From Sardina pilchardus (lineage: Eukaryota; Chordata; Actinopteri; Clupeiformes; Clupeidae): 64,000 bases of DNA. Within the stretch, counting starts at the first letter, position 1. Each line of letters starts with the position of its first letter. Of the stretch, positions 50,801 to 60,190 are shown piece after piece. The stretch lies in the NCBI RefSeq assembly GCF_963854185.1, contig NC_085005.1, forward strand, positions 19,299,707 through 19,363,706. The letters run 5' to 3'. Position numbers and translations under genes: made by a program. A model generated the notes under the pieces. The model searched no databases. It was not told where the DNA came from and saw only the letters and a list, made by a program, of their open reading frames with translations.

Positions 50801-51450
50801 GCAAAGCAGCTGTCAATTACAGACACGGTGACATTAACTGGAGGTTAACTTATTGTTCATCTTCTGTGATGTGAGACAACGGCATGTTGCGCACCACGTT
50901 GACAGGGGGCGAATTTAGCTTTACAAGCTATCAAAAAGGGTGCCCGAAACAAGAAATTGTTAGCAAGCAGCCCGTGGCTAAGGACCTCATGATTAGCAGT
51001 AAAGACACCAAAGTTAAGTTATCTACCCTCTATTCAATCAAAATGTCCACTGCCAGGTAAACATTGAGCTGACAATATGTTCAAACCTCTTCTGACTGTA
51101 GGTAACGTTAGCTGCTACAACTTAGAAGCTAACAATAGCTCACCGTTATCTTACACTAAAATGTCCACCTTGCTAAAGCAAGTTATATCCATCGACTCGT
51201 TAACACCATACATTGTAGTTTCAGTGATATGCGACTGCTTTGCCACCAATTACCGATTAACGTTAAACCATGCAGGTACGTTAACTTGGCTAACATTAGC
51301 TGACTTCAAAATGGCGACTTAGCTTGAAACCCAAATACAACAAGCTTCACATTAGCCACTTCAAAGAGTTAAGTTGGTATGTCAAAATATAAATAGTAAG
51401 ACTCAAAGAGTCACGTACCTTTTCTTTTCAGTGCCAACACCAACATCCAT
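33121..51450 (-). CDS. hif1a: Hypoxia-inducible factor 1 alpha (15 exons, 832 aa)
   Basis: Complete minus-strand gene. HIF-1 alpha pairs with ARNT, binds hypoxia response elements in the nucleus and is destroyed in normoxia after prolyl hydroxylation and VHL binding. The bHLH (RRKEKSRDAARSRRGKESEV onward, about 15-70), PAS-A (about 80-155), PAS-B (about 230-340) and C-terminal transactivation domain are all present. The N-terminal degradation motif LTLLAP has its proline at 447. The C-terminal motif reads LEMRAPYIPMDDD with the proline at 578; the usual Leu two residues before it is Arg. The FIH target Asn is N809 in DCEVNAPIQ. Length is close to human (826), and the 15-exon structure is the same. 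An acidic insertion (361-413) and a Ser-rich tract (about 617-650) are distinctive. Sequence resembles zebrafish Hif1ab more than other HIF-alpha proteins; EPAS1 and HIF3A are excluded by the N-terminus, CTAD and neighbours. Confidence 0.97.
33286..33390. repeat. ~100-bp (GA)n microsatellite at hif1a exon 15 acceptor
   Basis: Almost pure GA array starting within five bases of the exon boundary; (UC)n in the sense RNA. Confidence 0.95.
33636..33759 (-). CDS. hif1a: hif1a exon 14
   Basis: Encodes GALLQSVDSSLTTESSKRAK and GNKTILILPS. SKRAKVLEVK is the second half of the C-terminal nuclear localisation signal, and KTILILPSD the start of the CTAD region. Confidence 0.95.
33830..33990. repeat. Two-copy ~75-bp tandem duplication in hif1a intron 13
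   Basis: AAGACCAC..GAGTTTGAAA.GGCTCATCTG, a T/C-rich run and AATCACACCTCCTCAAT.CAA occur twice in tandem with few differences. Confidence 0.85.
34062..34142. repeat. (GA)n and (CAGA)n microsatellite
   Basis: GA array with an internal ACAG tetranucleotide block. It lies just beyond the exon 13 donor; in the sense RNA, (UC)n starts about 10 bases into intron 13. Confidence 0.9.
34155..34260 (-). CDS. hif1a: hif1a exon 13 (35 codons)
   Basis: Encodes MSAVDQSLSPKMLALQNNQ and RKRKLETTTLAQAVGL, with the QRKRK nuclear localisation motif. Donor is the weaker GTCAGT. Confidence 0.95.
34300..34520. repeat. Two-copy ~110-bp tandem duplication in hif1a intron 12
   Basis: GTGCCACAATTGGAACAATT ... GTCATAA.TGACGATT.ATCGAT.AAGTCGATTAAAC.CACAGCCCTA occurs twice in tandem (from about 34300 and 34398). 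Confidence 0.85.
34558..34967 (-). CDS. hif1a: hif1a exon 12 (C-terminal degradation domain, Ser-rich)
   Basis: Starts DMCDLDLEMRAPYIPMDDD, with Pro578 the expected main hydroxylation site and Arg576 replacing the usual Leu (codon 34938-34940). Continues with a Ser/Pro-rich inhibitory-domain stretch of low complexity. GC-rich, giving an antisense open frame of the same length. Confidence 0.96.
35305..35570 (-). mobile_element. Two adjacent SINE remnants
   Basis: TTTAGCAGATGCTTTATCCAAAGCGAC (35308 on) and AGACTCTTTTATCCAAAGTG (35457 on) are reversed copies of the CACTTTGGATAAAAG.GTCTGCTAAA tail common in fish SINEs. A degenerate B-box-like GGATTCAATTCCC is seen in reverse at about 35500. Confidence 0.45.
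36195..36317 (-). CDS. hif1a: hif1a exon 11 (41 codons)
   Basis: Encodes PSSPLNYCFTVDPDIGAEFS and MVEKLFAIDTEARTPFSTQ, matching the human YCFYVDSDMV..EKLFAEDTEAKNPFSTQ region just before the C-terminal degradation motif. Confidence 0.96.
36332..36400. repeat. 32-bp tandem duplication
   Basis: AACACGAGTTTAAACCACATCTGTTCCCATC is present twice head to tail within intron 10. Confidence 0.9.
36611..36801 (-). CDS. hif1a: hif1a exon 10
   Basis: Encodes DSDLQLLKEVPLYNDVMLP, then a Ser/Thr-rich variable stretch ending in SSPE. VPLYNDVMLP is shared with mammalian HIF-1 alpha. Confidence 0.96.
36838..36890. repeat. (GAA)n microsatellite
   Basis: GAA triplets in hif1a intron 9, 37 bases from the exon 10 acceptor; pyrimidine-rich in sense RNA. 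Confidence 0.9.
37314..37675 (-). CDS. hif1a: hif1a exon 9 (N-terminal degradation domain, acidic tract)
   Basis: Encodes SGIEESDLLLSLQQTITEP, a Glu/Lys tract (residues about 361-413) and then SDLTLLAPAAGDTIISLDF, containing the first prolyl hydroxylation site Pro447. The acidic tract is coded by GAG/GAA-rich DNA and has no counterpart of this size in the human protein. Confidence 0.96.
37676..37714. repeat. (GA)n microsatellite at hif1a exon 9 acceptor
   Basis: Begins immediately at the exon boundary; the sense acceptor reads (TC)n AG with no other pyrimidine tract. Confidence 0.92.
37911..38058 (-). CDS. hif1a: hif1a exon 8 (PAS-B)
   Basis: Encodes FAKGQATTGQYRMLAKKGGY and VWVETQATVIYNPKNSQPQC, the conserved second half of PAS-B. 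Confidence 0.97.
38343..38449 (-). CDS. hif1a: hif1a exon 7 (PAS-B)
   Basis: Encodes ITELMGYEPDDLLNKSVYEY and HALDSDHLTKTHHD. Donor GTAAGC. Confidence 0.97.
39297..39325. repeat. (CA)n microsatellite abutting hif1a exon 6 donor
   Basis: On the sense strand the 5' splice site reads GAG|GTGTGTGTGT..., the donor GT being the first unit of a GT array. Confidence 0.93.
39326..39528 (-). CDS. hif1a: hif1a exon 6
   Basis: Encodes VLHCMGHVRVQEREEV, a short variable loop, then YLVLICEPIPHPSNIEVPLD and SKTFLSRHTLNMKFSYCDE, the inter-PAS region and start of PAS-B. Confidence 0.97.
39783..39966. mobile_element. ~184-bp MITE, copy 1 (hif1a intron 5)
   Basis: Starts TACCGTAATTTCCCGACTAT and ends with the near-inverse GGGAAATTACTGTA. 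Almost identical to 47578-47758. TA at both ends suggests a TA-type target, as in Tc1/mariner elements. Confidence 0.75.
41327..41436 (-). CDS. hif1a: hif1a exon 5
   Basis: Encodes TKKVKEQNTERSFFLRMKCT and LTSRGRTVNIKSSTWK (PAS-A end). The acceptor CTTCAG lies beside a long (TC)n tract. Confidence 0.97.
41452..41572. repeat. (GA)n/(GAAA)n microsatellite upstream of hif1a exon 5
   Basis: GA array passing into GAAA tetranucleotides, fully inside intron 4. Confidence 0.93.
41679..41763 (-). CDS. hif1a: hif1a exon 4
   Basis: Encodes FDLTGHSIFDFTHPCDHEEM and REMLVHRT, a PAS-A segment nearly identical across vertebrates. Confidence 0.97.
41771..41814. repeat. (GA)n microsatellite at hif1a exon 4 acceptor
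   Basis: Starts eight bases upstream (sense) of the exon; sense reads (TC)n TGTTTTACAG. Confidence 0.92.
41912..42057 (-). CDS. hif1a: hif1a exon 3
   Basis: Encodes DVSEEESEMDSQLNGFYLKA and LEGFLMVLSEDGDMVYLSDN, start of PAS-A. Phase 1 in, phase 0 out. Confidence 0.97.
43613..43803 (-). CDS. hif1a: hif1a exon 2 (bHLH)
   Basis: Encodes the basic region and helix-loop-helix: RRKEKSRDAARSRRGKESEV, FYELAHELPLPHNV, SHLDKASIMRLTISYLRMRK. These residues contact DNA and ARNT. Donor GTCAGT. Confidence 0.98.
46443..46838 (+). mobile_element. 3' fragment of a non-LTR retrotransposon ORF2
   Basis: A plus-strand open frame of 131 codons contains NSILEDSTHVLHGVFECLPS and GRRLRCPLARTNRRKATFTF, followed by EAIRLLN. 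A LLPSGRR.R.P..R..R...SF...AI.LLN pattern ends many L2/CR1-like reverse transcriptase proteins. Truncated at the 5' side and antisense to hif1a. Confidence 0.55.
46983..47205 (+). mobile_element. tRNA-derived SINE
   Basis: Head GTGGTAGCGCAGTGG (A-box-like, 46993-47007) and GGTTAAATTCC (B-box-like, 47052-47062), then a body and the common fish tail CGCTTTGGAT.AATATGTCTG followed by CTAAATAATTAATGTAAATG. Appears complete. Confidence 0.75.
47578..47758. mobile_element. ~181-bp MITE, copy 2 (hif1a intron 1)
   Basis: Same sequence as the element at 39783-39966, with about ten differences visible, including TTTTACA versus TTATACA near the left end. Confidence 0.75.
49062..49792. mobile_element. 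731-bp hAT-type element with 8-bp TSD ATCAGTCA
   Basis: Starts TAGTGGTGGGGGAAAAAATC and ends CCTACCCCTA; directly flanked by ATCAGTCA at 49054-49061 and 49793-49800. Subterminal ATCGATTC...AGTATCGCAAT repeats are inverted near the other end. No transposase seen. Confidence 0.75.
49152..49308. mobile_element. 157-bp hAT-type MITE with 8-bp TSD ATTGCAAT, nested
   Basis: Starts CAGGGCTCAAAATTAGCACC and ends GACCCCTG; flanked by identical ATTGCAAT at 49144-49151 and 49309-49316. Sits inside the 49062-49792 element. Confidence 0.85.
51419..51450 (-). CDS. hif1a: hif1a exon 1 coding part (start ATG)
   Basis: ATG in context CCGGCATGG encodes MDVGVGTEKK plus a split Arg codon joined to VSSDRRKEK. 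Teleost Hif1ab begins MDTGVVTEKKRVSSERRKEK, which supports the start. Donor GTACGT. Confidence 0.95.
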
Positions 51451-51800
51451 GCCGGGGTGGAACCTATCTATGAGTATGGTTTTCCCAGACCACTGCGAAG
51501 AAACTGCAACACCTAGCTCTATTATTACTGAAGGACGTGGCTGTCCTGCAAATCTGATGTGAATATTCCAGATAAGACCTTGACTATAATGTTAGAAATA
51601 GATACTCTATTAATGTCCAAACGCCGTTCAGACGAAGGTCACAACATTAGTCTTCCTCGACACAGTGTTTATCTCCAGCACAAAGAGTTGCGTCTCTGTC
51701 TAGTTGTCTGGTCTCTGTCTGTGAGTTGAATCTGCACTGGCTGAGTGTAATAGTGCGCGCTACCGACCGACCCTCGGGAACGCGCAATCACATGTCTTGT
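51451..51800 (-). promoter_or_regulatory. hif1a: Putative hif1a 5' UTR and promoter
   Basis: Sequence upstream of the ATG with moderate CpG content, highest near 51750-51785 (GTGCGCGCTACCGACCGACC). No TATA box evident, as expected for HIF1A promoters. Start site not determined. Confidence 0.4.
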
Positions 51801-51986
51801 AGATAACGGATACCTTCGTCACACCAGTGAAGTTTAACTCTTTATAGGCTACTGTCATCAATAGGGAGGCAGGCACAACATTTGTAATGGATTTATACGC
51901 GTAAATAATGTTGCATGACTGTTCCCTAAAGCAGTGGTTGAAAGTCTATCTGCAGGCTACACACACAATCAGGCTATTCTCAGTAA

Positions 51987-52057
<71 letters not shown>

Positions 52058-52065
52058 GCTATGTA

Positions 52066-52108
<43 letters not shown>

Positions 52109-53165
52109 TTAAGTAAAATAATTAAACCAACAAACAAAAACCTAGGCTATGTAAGGAAATTGTGCTCGCTCTCAGATCATGAATCAATAGATAGGCTAGA
52201 TAGATAGATAGATAGATAGGCCTTCTTTAAAGATTCCCACTTGGGGGAATTCATGTCTTCATCTGTCGAGAATGTTGGTGCATTTCATTTAAGAACATTT
52301 GAATGATGTGTTGTGTAGTCCTATTTCACACTTAAACTACCTAAATCTGCGCACTATAGGCCTAATTGAGTTTTTCTCGCTTGAGGTGGAATCTTTTAGG
52401 ATATTCACTTCTTTCTCCTTTTTTGTTAGGACCCAAAAACCTAGGGGCAAAGCCCTATTGTTTCTGTAAGGATATTTGTCATTTTTCTCATCCTGCCAGG
52501 CTGCCACACGGTTCCCATTGGTGGAAACTCATGAAACTTAAGATAGATAGCAACGTGACATTGATTGGCACACAACCGTTGTCATTATAAAGCTGATGTG
52601 GACAAAGCAAAGGCTCGGCCCTGGGTGTGGCCTAGGGACTCCATAGTGCCCCCTTATGTCACATAGTCTCATGGCTGGTATATACTTTCTGACTGCTACA
52701 CACACCAACTTTGTCGCAATTGGTGTAGGCCCTATCTGATATAGGCAGGCTGGAGAGAGCTAAACAGATGAGGACAGTGTTGTGACATCAGTCAGGAAAC
52801 ATTGTCGTAGTGTTGATATTTTCAAATGTATGCTTGGTGACGTACCTCGAGTTTGCCTATTTTCATAACACATAGCCAGACCCTAAATCTCTCTATCTGG
52901 GTCTGGATTTCTTAGCTTTATACGTTTTTGCCTTATTAATTGTTTTGGGGGACATTTATTATGAAACCGCATTTTTATTTTGAAACCGTATCAACTGCAA
53001 CAGAACATAAACATATTAAACATAGACTTGAACATGAAATGAAACACCACATAACAATAATTTGATTGTATCAGTCAACTCTGAACAGACACAAGGTGGT
53101 CATGGAATATCACACTTATTGATGTGCATGTTAGGCCTTAAAGTAAGCCTAATCTTGGACTCTAA

Positions 53166-53284
53166 GGGCGCACTCACACTAGGTACGTTTCACCCGTACC
53201 GTACTGGAGCACGGTCACACGAACTGGACTTTAGGGGCCAAGGGTACTCGGGTACGGTACGAATTGCCTAGTGTGAGTACGCCC
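53166..53284. mobile_element. 119-bp PIF/Harbinger-like MITE with TAA TSD
   Basis: TIR GGGCGCACTCACACTAGG against right end CCTAGTGTGAGTACGCCC, one mismatch. Flanked on both sides by TAA (53163-53165, 53285-53287), the 3-bp TWA duplication typical of PIF/Harbinger. Confidence 0.8.
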
Positions 53285-53464
53285 TAAGAAGAAATTCTTT
53301 TCAATTGCTAAGTTGTATGTATGTTAGTATTAACTGGTGTGAATGAACAACAAAATAGCCTAATTCGTTACTGGAGATTTCAGAGTAGTAGGAGAGGCTT
53401 CGAGTTCAATGTGGGTTTTTTAAACTGGCTGTATAGCTTGAAGATAGAGGATATACAGTTCAAC

Positions 53465-53503
<39 letters not shown>

Positions 53504-55767
53504 TGCGCGTGTTTTGGTCTCTTGCCATGCATGCTTGGCGTGACATTGGGGGTGTTGCTGCATTGTCTATTCTACATTTGATTTCATCACTTGGAAGCGC
53601 ATCATTTACCCTAAGCGCATCATTTACCCTATTTAGTGTAGAACCACCCTAGTGAATACAATCAGTGTAAAATGTCACACCCAACAGGAAGTGAGTAAGT
53701 GTTTCCAGTGTGTAAAACTTGCAAAAACAACACACAAATCAGATATGTGTATTCTTTGACATGCGCACCACATGTGAGTGCATTGTTGGATTCTGAAATA
53801 TCACGTCGCGGAGTCGCAGGCGCTCAGGCCCGTCATCGCCGCTTGTGGCTGTAGGCTATTTTCTCCTGTGTTTAATTTATTTTGCCCAATATTGAATTAC
53901 AGAAACTCAGTATGCCGCCTTGGTGGTTTAGTAGAAAGATAGTTGAGAGAGACAGAAGAAAAGAAGCAAGCGAAGTTAAGCAACTTTAGAAACAAGCCCA
54001 AAAAATCGCAACCCACAGCTCATCATTTTGGTAAACGACTTTACAGAAAATCAAGTTGATTAAGTTGCTCTTAATACAGACTTGGTAACTGTGTGTGTGG
54101 GCATGCATTTGTGTGTCTCTGTGAAGTCATTTTCTTCTAATGTAGGATAATAATCAGATAATTGTTCAGAAGAGAATGGACTTTGTCTCATTTCTGTCTT
54201 GTTATCACAGCAACTGAACTGTGTCTGCTCAAATATTAGCCTACACTATAAAATGTCTGAATGAATATAGGCAAATAATCCAGCCAGCATTTTTTTCTTC
54301 TAAGATGCTGTTATATTCCACCTTTGTTAAGATAGTTAAGTATCATGGCCCCTTCTAACCACCTACCACAGGCCACTACAAATATGTAATGTTTGCAGAA
54401 TTTCCAGTTGATTGCCATCTGAAATGGCGGGGCCATTTTTGATGTTGCCTATTTCATATGGCTGCTGGTCACCCAGAAAGAGATATTTCATAAATGCACT
54501 ACAACTAGCCTATATGTATGGTGTTTTTTTTTCTTTGATATATGAGTATATGATGCAATTTGATCTGTCCATTGCTATACTAACAAGGTTCAGATCATGT
54601 TATTCCTACAAAATCGCCCAGACTACATGCACAGGTGTACTGTAGTCAGATCATTTCAACTCTGAAACGACAAAAAGGTTTTTGCTGTGGCCACACAAGT
54701 GTTAATGAGGTGTTTATCTAAGGGGCGTGATGCAGCCTTGCCTTTTCAGACAGAGCTGTGAATGCAGTCGCAGGCTGCTGCTACTCCGACTATTGATTAC
54801 AGCACTACGGCAGCCGCTTGATACTTCTCAGGGTCACTGGGTTTTCTTGTGAGATAGAAGATAGAGCTCGGAGTCCGACCAGCAGGGCAGAGCGTGAAGT
54901 AAGATGACCTGCACTGCCAGTGTGTCACTGTTCAGACAGGCTTATGAGCTCCCTCTTCGAGGCCAAGTGTGCTTCTGACCAAGCCCCCATGGATGAGTGG
55001 CTTTAGAAAATCAATCACTCAATATGTGAAAACACGATGTCAAATACATTGGAGTCTGTGATATACTTTTGCCTGTTGTCCAAAAAAAGATTTCCTGATG
55101 CAGACTTCCGCTATTTATGCATGAACAGCTGAAAAATGATTTTTTTTTTTTTGAAATGAGGAAAGTGAAGTTGTACAAATACCTGCATTTAGCCCAACAA
55201 AACATTGAACCTCTGAGATAGTGGACTCTGCCAAGTGGTGGTTTAAAAGCATAAAAATACGAGTGTGAGCATGCACTGTCCTGCAAACACACACCCAACT
55301 CACCACCAGCATTCTCTTCCTGTGAGAGCGAATCTTGAGACAAGCCAAACAAAACACTTCATGGGATTTGCTCCTCGCTGAGGGCTTGCTGTCACCTGAT
55401 CACAGAGGACACACACACACTCACACACACACACACACACAAACTCAGGTTATACCTTCCTTGTAGACGTACAGGACATTTGGGTCAACAACTCTGTCTG
55501 ACACTCATGGTGATACATGACCTTGATCTTTTTATCAACTACATTTAGACACAACCTTTAATGTTCCAAAGGTCACCACTACAGTCAGTCAGTCATCACA
55601 TTGTTTCACATTATTGTCGTCTTAATTATAGAATCACTGGCCTTGCTCTTAGCAAAGTTATTTAGTGTCAGCTGAGCTGTGGTGAAAGGGCTCGTCTGGA
55701 GCCACCAATGCCACTTCACTTCCTGTCTGACATTACACAGGATTATAGTAGATGCCATTTACCCCCG

Positions 55768-55820
55768 CCCCCCCCCCCCCCCCCCCCCCCCCCCCACCAC
55801 CACCACCACCACCACCACCA
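55768..55820. repeat. 28-base C run followed by (CCA)n
   Basis: 28 consecutive C followed by CCA triplets and then (CT)n. On the minus strand it is a long G run with G-quadruplex potential. Confidence 0.9.
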
Positions 55821-56330
55821 TCTCTTTCTCTCTCTCTCTCTCTCTTTCTGTCTCGCAGAGTAGCCTACACGTCTGATAAGGATTATCAGGGATGGGATTT
55901 GTCCACTGATGTGGCTGTACGCCACTGATGTGATTAATTCTGTTTGTGTGCTTTGCACCAAGTTCATTTCATCACCACTGTGTATAGATTCTGTGTGAGT
56001 TCAGATGAATGTCACAATGTATATCACCATTTCTACCTCCGATTTCTGTTCTATACAGGAGTGTGAGTTACACAACAGGTGATTTCAGGTGCTGATTTGT
56101 ACAGTACAGGCACACAGTCCGAGAAAGAGAGGTGCTGCTAACTGGCTGGCGAGGTAGGCCAGCTCTGTCTGGTGGGTGACCTTTCAAATCCTCATTGTGA
56201 TTATGGAGATAAGAGCCTTTTCTAAATATGGAGATTAGGCCTGTTACCGCCCGGTAGCATTGCATCATTGCATCTTTCATTTAATATGCATCACTTTCAC
56301 TTTATGACTTACAGCAGGGCAGTTTGTTCA

Positions 56331-56459
<129 letters not shown>

Positions 56460-57563
56460 GTATTCATGTGTGTGAATAGTTCAGAAACAAGCACTTTCCC
56501 TGTCTCTACTCTGGTCAGGTGTAAGGGTAATCTGCCTTCTGCCAATTTGTCCCCAGACAGTGTTGTTGTGTACCTCACACCTCTCAGTCAACACACTAAC
56601 CTAAACAATAATTGATGTTTTCATTGAGGTACTTAGAATCATGAAAGGGCACCTTCACAGGATGTCTTGTAGCCTACCACTCTGGGTAGTGATGATGACA
56701 ATGGCGCTTTGAATCCTGTCGTAATACGCTGATGATCACTCCTGTTCTGGTTGAACTGGACTGAACTGGTTGAATGCGGCTGCATGGCATGCTGTGACTC
56801 ACATGCATCACTTCCATCAACGTATTCTGAAGAAAGCCAATTTCTAAGAAACTCATTGGGCTGTAGCCTGACACTGCCTGCTCAGTATCTCCTTACCAGC
56901 TAATTTTTATTTCACTCAATGCACTGACGTTTTCCTAAGCCATCAGGATGAGGGGCCAGTCAGCGAGGAGAGGTAATGACGAGAATGTAGAAATTGAAAG
57001 TGGCTGTAGTAAATGGTAGGCTTAGTAGCAGTCCAAAGAATGTGTATGTGAGTAAATACATTATTCCCTGGCTGCCTTTAAAGTTCATCATCAGTTTGTA
57101 AAGGACAAGGTAAAGTGAAACAGGAGGAAACATTAGGAATCCCCGATCAGGGATGATCAATAATGCAATGTCTTTGCCCATTATGATGACTGTGATAATA
57201 TTGATGGTTAACACACTTTTTTCTAACTGTAGGTCTATAGTCAATTTCTTGATGGGCTACTTTATGTTGTTTATTCATGCGGTCATCGCATTTACCCTAC
57301 TGAAAGCGGCACTCTGCATAGCAGTTTATGCCAGATTAAATTCAGAGGGAATAAGTAGCCTATTGTGTGCAACAATATTCAATATTTTGTCTATGTAATA
57401 GTTTGTCAATCACTATTTTTGTTCCCTAAGAATTTGACAACAGCTAGGCTACTTCTTGAGCATTCAACTAGCCTGCTTGCTTGCAAGAGATGGCTATATA
57501 CTGCACACATGCCAGGTTTTGTGACAGAAGGATTGAAATTAGATGTATTTCGCACACAATATT

Positions 57564-57585
57564 GGGGGGGGGGGGGGGGGGGGGG
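57564..57585. repeat. 22-base G run
   Basis: Uninterrupted G homopolymer in intergenic DNA; length may be inaccurate in an assembly. Confidence 0.9.
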
Positions 57586-57922
57586 TAGGAGTGTTTGATA
57601 TGTTAAGGCAAACCTGTCTCTACTTTCTGTTGACCTTTCAGGTGACCTCTGCTTTTGTCCCACCCTGGATTGTACTCTACCCCTATCTTGGGGCCTTCTG
57701 GTCAGGGGTACTGGCATATTTTTAGCCTATAGCCTTTACACATGTGTATTAATATATGACACAGAGGGGCCCCTCCATATATTTCCATACCTCTTATGGT
57801 AAAAACAGAGGTTGGTCTTAGATAGCCCCGATGGTTTATGGACCAGTCAGGACAAAGAGTGTTTTTTCCTTTAGCTTACGTAAGGCTGAGCTATATAATC
57901 TACATAGTACAGAGGGGTGGCC

Positions 57923-57965
<43 letters not shown>

Positions 57966-58459
57966 CACATGAGATGCCATGATTCCTAGCACTATGCATT
58001 ATGGCTCTTAAGGTTTTTATGAAATGCAAAGCATCGGCAATGTGTAGATGAAACTGAAATTATTACTTTTTGTAACTGTGACAGTTCTTAATAAAGCAAC
58101 AATTTTAGGTCTTGATTTTAATCTATACATTCACCATTTTTGCATACAAAACTTTGCATCTTACGTGTGTGCCCTTTCTTCTGTCCGTGTTTGATGTGGA
58201 TTCCTGCACTGTTGTTATCAGGCTGAGCCATCAGTTGGCTCCTACATTAGGCAAGATGGGTAGGGGTTGGGGAAAAACATTGTGACTAATGTAGGTCAAT
58301 GGTCCGGGCCATTCGTCACAGTAGTGCATTGCCATACTCAACAGGAAATGGTGTAGGGAGTACTCCTGATTTTATATACTTACAGTACATGCGTGTTCAC
58401 TGTCTACTCTCTCCCTCACACACACACACACACACACAAACAAATTATGAAAACATAGT

Positions 58460-58481
58460 TTTATTTAACAAGTTATTTATT
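58460..58481 (-). terminator. prkch: prkch polyadenylation signals (two AATAAA)
   Basis: Minus-strand AATAAA at 58460-58465 and 58476-58481, about 1.1 kb beyond the prkch stop codon. The 3' UTR between them and the stop carries a (TG)n array at 59530-59567. Confidence 0.55.
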
Positions 58482-59526
58482 GGAAGCATGTGAGAAATTA
58501 AAAGGCCTGTCGTTGGGTATAACATGTTCTCTCTCTCTCGCTCTCCCTCTCTTTTTCCCTCTTACTGAGGTCTTGCCTTTGTTAAAATAATTTATAACAA
58601 AACCCCAGGGGGACATCCTTCTGCAACACAGCAAATGAGCATTTCAGACTGGCAAGCCTGGGAAAAACAAGAAACAAGATGAAAACATCTGTGCTATTTG
58701 AGTCTCTGTAATTTTACAATCTAATCGACCCAATATGGCCACAAGCGAGTGAGTTGCCAAGGCCACAGTCTTGGCATTCTGTCTCGGTAACAACAGCGAT
58801 GCTAGAGATCCTCACAAATAATGAACCTGCTCTGGTGCTGCTGAACAAAATGTCTGACCTCAATTAGGACACCTAATGGGACATTTGATTTGGCGGAGAA
58901 GTCTTGGGCATTTCTGGACTTCAGAGCAAAGCAGAGGCTTGCCAACAAAGCAAGCAAAGGTCGATCAAAGCAAAGGCGAAACTGACAGGTGGCAGAGGAA
59001 GACAATAGGTGCTAGGTCTTTTGGTAGGTGCAAAAGAGAGGTACCTGTTTGTTGTCATCAAAAATTCATTCTTCGGTCATGCCGCAGTCACTAACACCTA
59101 CCCCTCTGAATCATTTAAGAGGAGGCTGTTCACTTTGCGGTCAACACATGGAGCAATTCATTTCAAGTCTCTTCAGGCCTTTTCCACATTATTACTACGA
59201 AGTGATAACACCTTTTTGACACACAGTAGGCTCACTAATTTTCAAGTTAAATTGTGACCCACGCACACACACATGATTTGGAACACAATGCATGGGTCTG
59301 CCACAGAGGCATTCACAACTTAACAGGAATATTCAGCCACAGTCTTCTTTCATGTATTTGTTGCTCAAAGCTCTGGTTCCCGGCTTTGATGCTCAAACAG
59401 TTCCAAGAATAGCTGACAGCTGCCGGAATGGCCATAGTTTTGTGTGTTTGTGTTCAAGACTCATATTGTATGAGAATGATGAGACAATGGGCTTGTCTGA
59501 GTGGGATAGTATAACTGAATGTTTTC

Positions 59527-59569
<43 letters not shown>

Positions 59570-59603
59570 TCGAGCCCATTTAAATACATTGTCCAGCACT
59601 CTG

Positions 59604-59750
59604 TTATGTGGCCAGCAGCTCGGGGGCTGTGAAGGAAAAGTCTTTAAACTCCTGGTTGACGCAGGCGAACATGGTGTCCTCGATGGGAGTAAGCGTGGGC
59701 TCCTCCTGGGTGAAGTCGGGATCAAAATTACTCACATCCTCCAGCGATTT
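59604..59750 (-). CDS. prkch: prkch last exon (48 codons, stop TAA)
   Basis: Begins KSLEDVSNFDPDFTQEEPTL and ends APELLAT. Carries the turn-motif and hydrophobic-motif phosphorylation sites needed for PKC maturation. Phase 0 start after acceptor CTACAG. Confidence 0.9.
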   Translation of the reverse strand, partial: KSLEDVSNFDPDFTQEEPTLTPIEDTMFACVNQEFKDFSFTAPELLAT

Positions 59751-60190
59751 CTGTAGAAATGAGAAGGGAGCAAGGGCAATAGTTGAAATGCTAAATTCCT
59801 CCTCCTCCTCCTCCTCCTCCTCCTCCCTCTCGCTTGTGCCATATTGCTTAAATACGAAACACGATCGACAAAATCGCGACCTTTAATTTCCCCTTGGGGG
59901 ATCAATAACGTATCTATCTATCTAAAAGACAGCAAATGACAGCATAGCAGACAACCATAACAACACCACAACAAAGGCTCAACAGAAGAGTAGCAGTGAC
60001 TACACAATGTAACTGATGTGCAGCGTCAGCAGGCTGGACTCACTATTCTGGGTTTGAAGGGAGGCTCGAGCTCTCGCTTCTTCAGGGCGTTCCAGTTGAG
60101 GCCGGAGAAGAACGGATGGGACGTGATGGCCTCCTCTCCTCCCTCTCTCTCCACGCAGCCTAGACGACACTGGGGGTCCTTCATCAGAAG
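59604..60190 (-). CDS. prkch: Protein kinase C eta, C-terminal end (partial, last two exons)
   Basis: Two minus-strand exons encode the end of the kinase domain and the regulatory tail of a novel PKC, a diacylglycerol-activated Ser/Thr kinase. Visible: LLMKDPQCRLGC, HPFFSGLNW, PPFKPRI, KSLEDVSNFDPDF (KSREDVSNFDPDF in human PKC eta), turn motif TLTPIEDT and hydrophobic motif FKDFSF. KS.EDVSNFDPDF favours PKC eta over PKC epsilon, and the adjacent hif1a confirms it through conserved synteny. The C1, C2 and most of the kinase domain lie beyond the window. Confidence 0.87.
60044..60190 (-). CDS. prkch: prkch penultimate exon (49 codons)
   Basis: Encodes LLMKDPQCRLGCVE and EEAITSHPFFSGLNWNALKK, the end of the kinase C-lobe. 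The acceptor CAG directly follows a (TG)n array. Donor GTGAGT. Confidence 0.9.

Larger units (their letters stand above)
43804..51418 (-). other. hif1a: hif1a intron 1 with layered mobile elements
   Basis: 7.6-kb intron, typical position for the long first intron of HIF1A. Contains (GA)n at its 3' end, a non-LTR retrotransposon remnant, a SINE, a MITE and nested hAT-type elements. 44350-46400 holds nothing I can name; 50780-51400 likewise. Confidence 0.85.
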
